From an uncultured Devosia sp. (GTDB taxonomy: Bacteria; Pseudomonadota; Alphaproteobacteria; Rhizobiales; Devosiaceae): a stretch of 5,641 nt of DNA. The DNA is taken from positions 1 through 5,641 of the forward strand of contig CAKTFF010000165.1 of the NCBI GenBank assembly GCA_934553185.1, in the 5' to 3' direction. The notes beneath the pieces are model-generated. The model was not told where the DNA came from and did not search any database. It saw nothing but the letters and a program-made list of their open reading frames with translations. Both the position numbers and the translations under genes were made by a program. This document shows positions 5,566 to 5,641 of the stretch, piece by piece. Within the stretch, counting starts at the first letter, position 1, and every line of letters starts with the position of its first letter.

Positions 5566-5641
5566 TGGTGGGCCCACCAGGACTCGAACCTGGAACCAGA
5601 CCGTTATGAGCGGTCGGCTCTAACCATTGAGCTATAGGCCC
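5566..5641 (-). tRNA. tRNA-Ile2 (anticodon CAU, lysidine-type), complete with encoded CCA
   Basis: The 76-nt minus-strand cloverleaf runs from G1 at 5641 to CCA at 5568-5566. The acceptor stem is GGGCCUA/UGGGCCC with one U6-G67 wobble. The D arm is GCUC...GAGC with an 8-nt loop, the anticodon stem GACCG/CGGUC encloses loop CUCAUAA (anticodon CAU at 5608-5606), and the T arm is CCAGG-UUCGAGU-CCUGG. The discriminator is A. A CAU anticodon can belong to initiator Met, elongator Met or Ile2. A paired 1-72 base pair excludes a bacterial initiator. The short D loop (AAUGGUUA) and GGGCC...GGCCC acceptor resemble E. coli ileX and differ from elongator Met. TilS would convert C34 to lysidine so that it reads AUA codons. 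Identity as Ile2 rather than Met is inferred from similarity. Confidence 0.9.

Noticed and set aside
5431..5637. 68-codon plus-strand frame ending HQDSNLEPDRYERSALTIEL
   Set aside because: The C-terminal half is the reverse complement of the tRNA. This peptide pattern is a well-known spurious product of translating tRNA genes.
1..5641. CRISPR array, insertion sequence, phage or defence system
   Set aside because: No repeated spacer pattern, transposase, terminal inverted repeats or defence-type domain seen. Composition and gene packing are uniform across the operon.

Overview
The window is one leftward (minus-strand) ABC-importer operon of the peptide/nickel/opine family (PepT family, family-5 solute-binding protein). 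A tRNA gene lies upstream of it on the same strand. GC content is high (roughly 60% by eye). The protein motifs, compact gene packing and a tRNA with encoded CCA all point to an alphaproteobacterium, most likely Hyphomicrobiales (a Devosia- or rhizobium-like genome). That placement is inference from style and was not searched.

Layout in the direction of transcription, from high to low coordinates: (1) tRNA-Ile2 with anticodon CAU at 5566-5641, followed by a strong GC hairpin at 5529-5557. (2) A gap of about 270 bp with no credible gene. It holds a weak sigma-70-like promoter whose -10 sits inside a 16-bp near-palindrome just before the first operon gene. (3) A periplasmic substrate-binding protein with a signal peptide (5298-3811). 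(4) A perfect 9-bp stem-loop at 3759-3781 in the only sizeable intergenic gap of the operon. (5) A DppB-type permease (to 2741), (6) a DppC-type permease (2744-1896), (7) a DppD/NikD-type ATPase (1899-1090) and (8) a DppF/NikE-type ATPase (1093-335). (9) The first 111 codons of a DUF1684 protein that runs off the left edge of the window.

All junctions from (5) to (9) are start/stop overlaps: three ATGA and one TGATG. Each downstream start has its own Shine-Dalgarno sequence, so the permease, ATPase and DUF1684 genes should be translationally coupled. The binding protein is separated from them by the hairpin, which would let it be made in excess. The five proteins form a complete importer: the binding protein captures an oligopeptide-like or metal-chelate ligand in the periplasm, two permeases form the channel, and two ATPases drive it. 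Substrate identity cannot be read from the sequence.

The points most worth a second look are the uncharacterised DUF1684 gene tightly coupled to the importer, the probable non-canonical ATT start of the first permease, the hairpin between binding protein and permease, and the candidate operator over the promoter.
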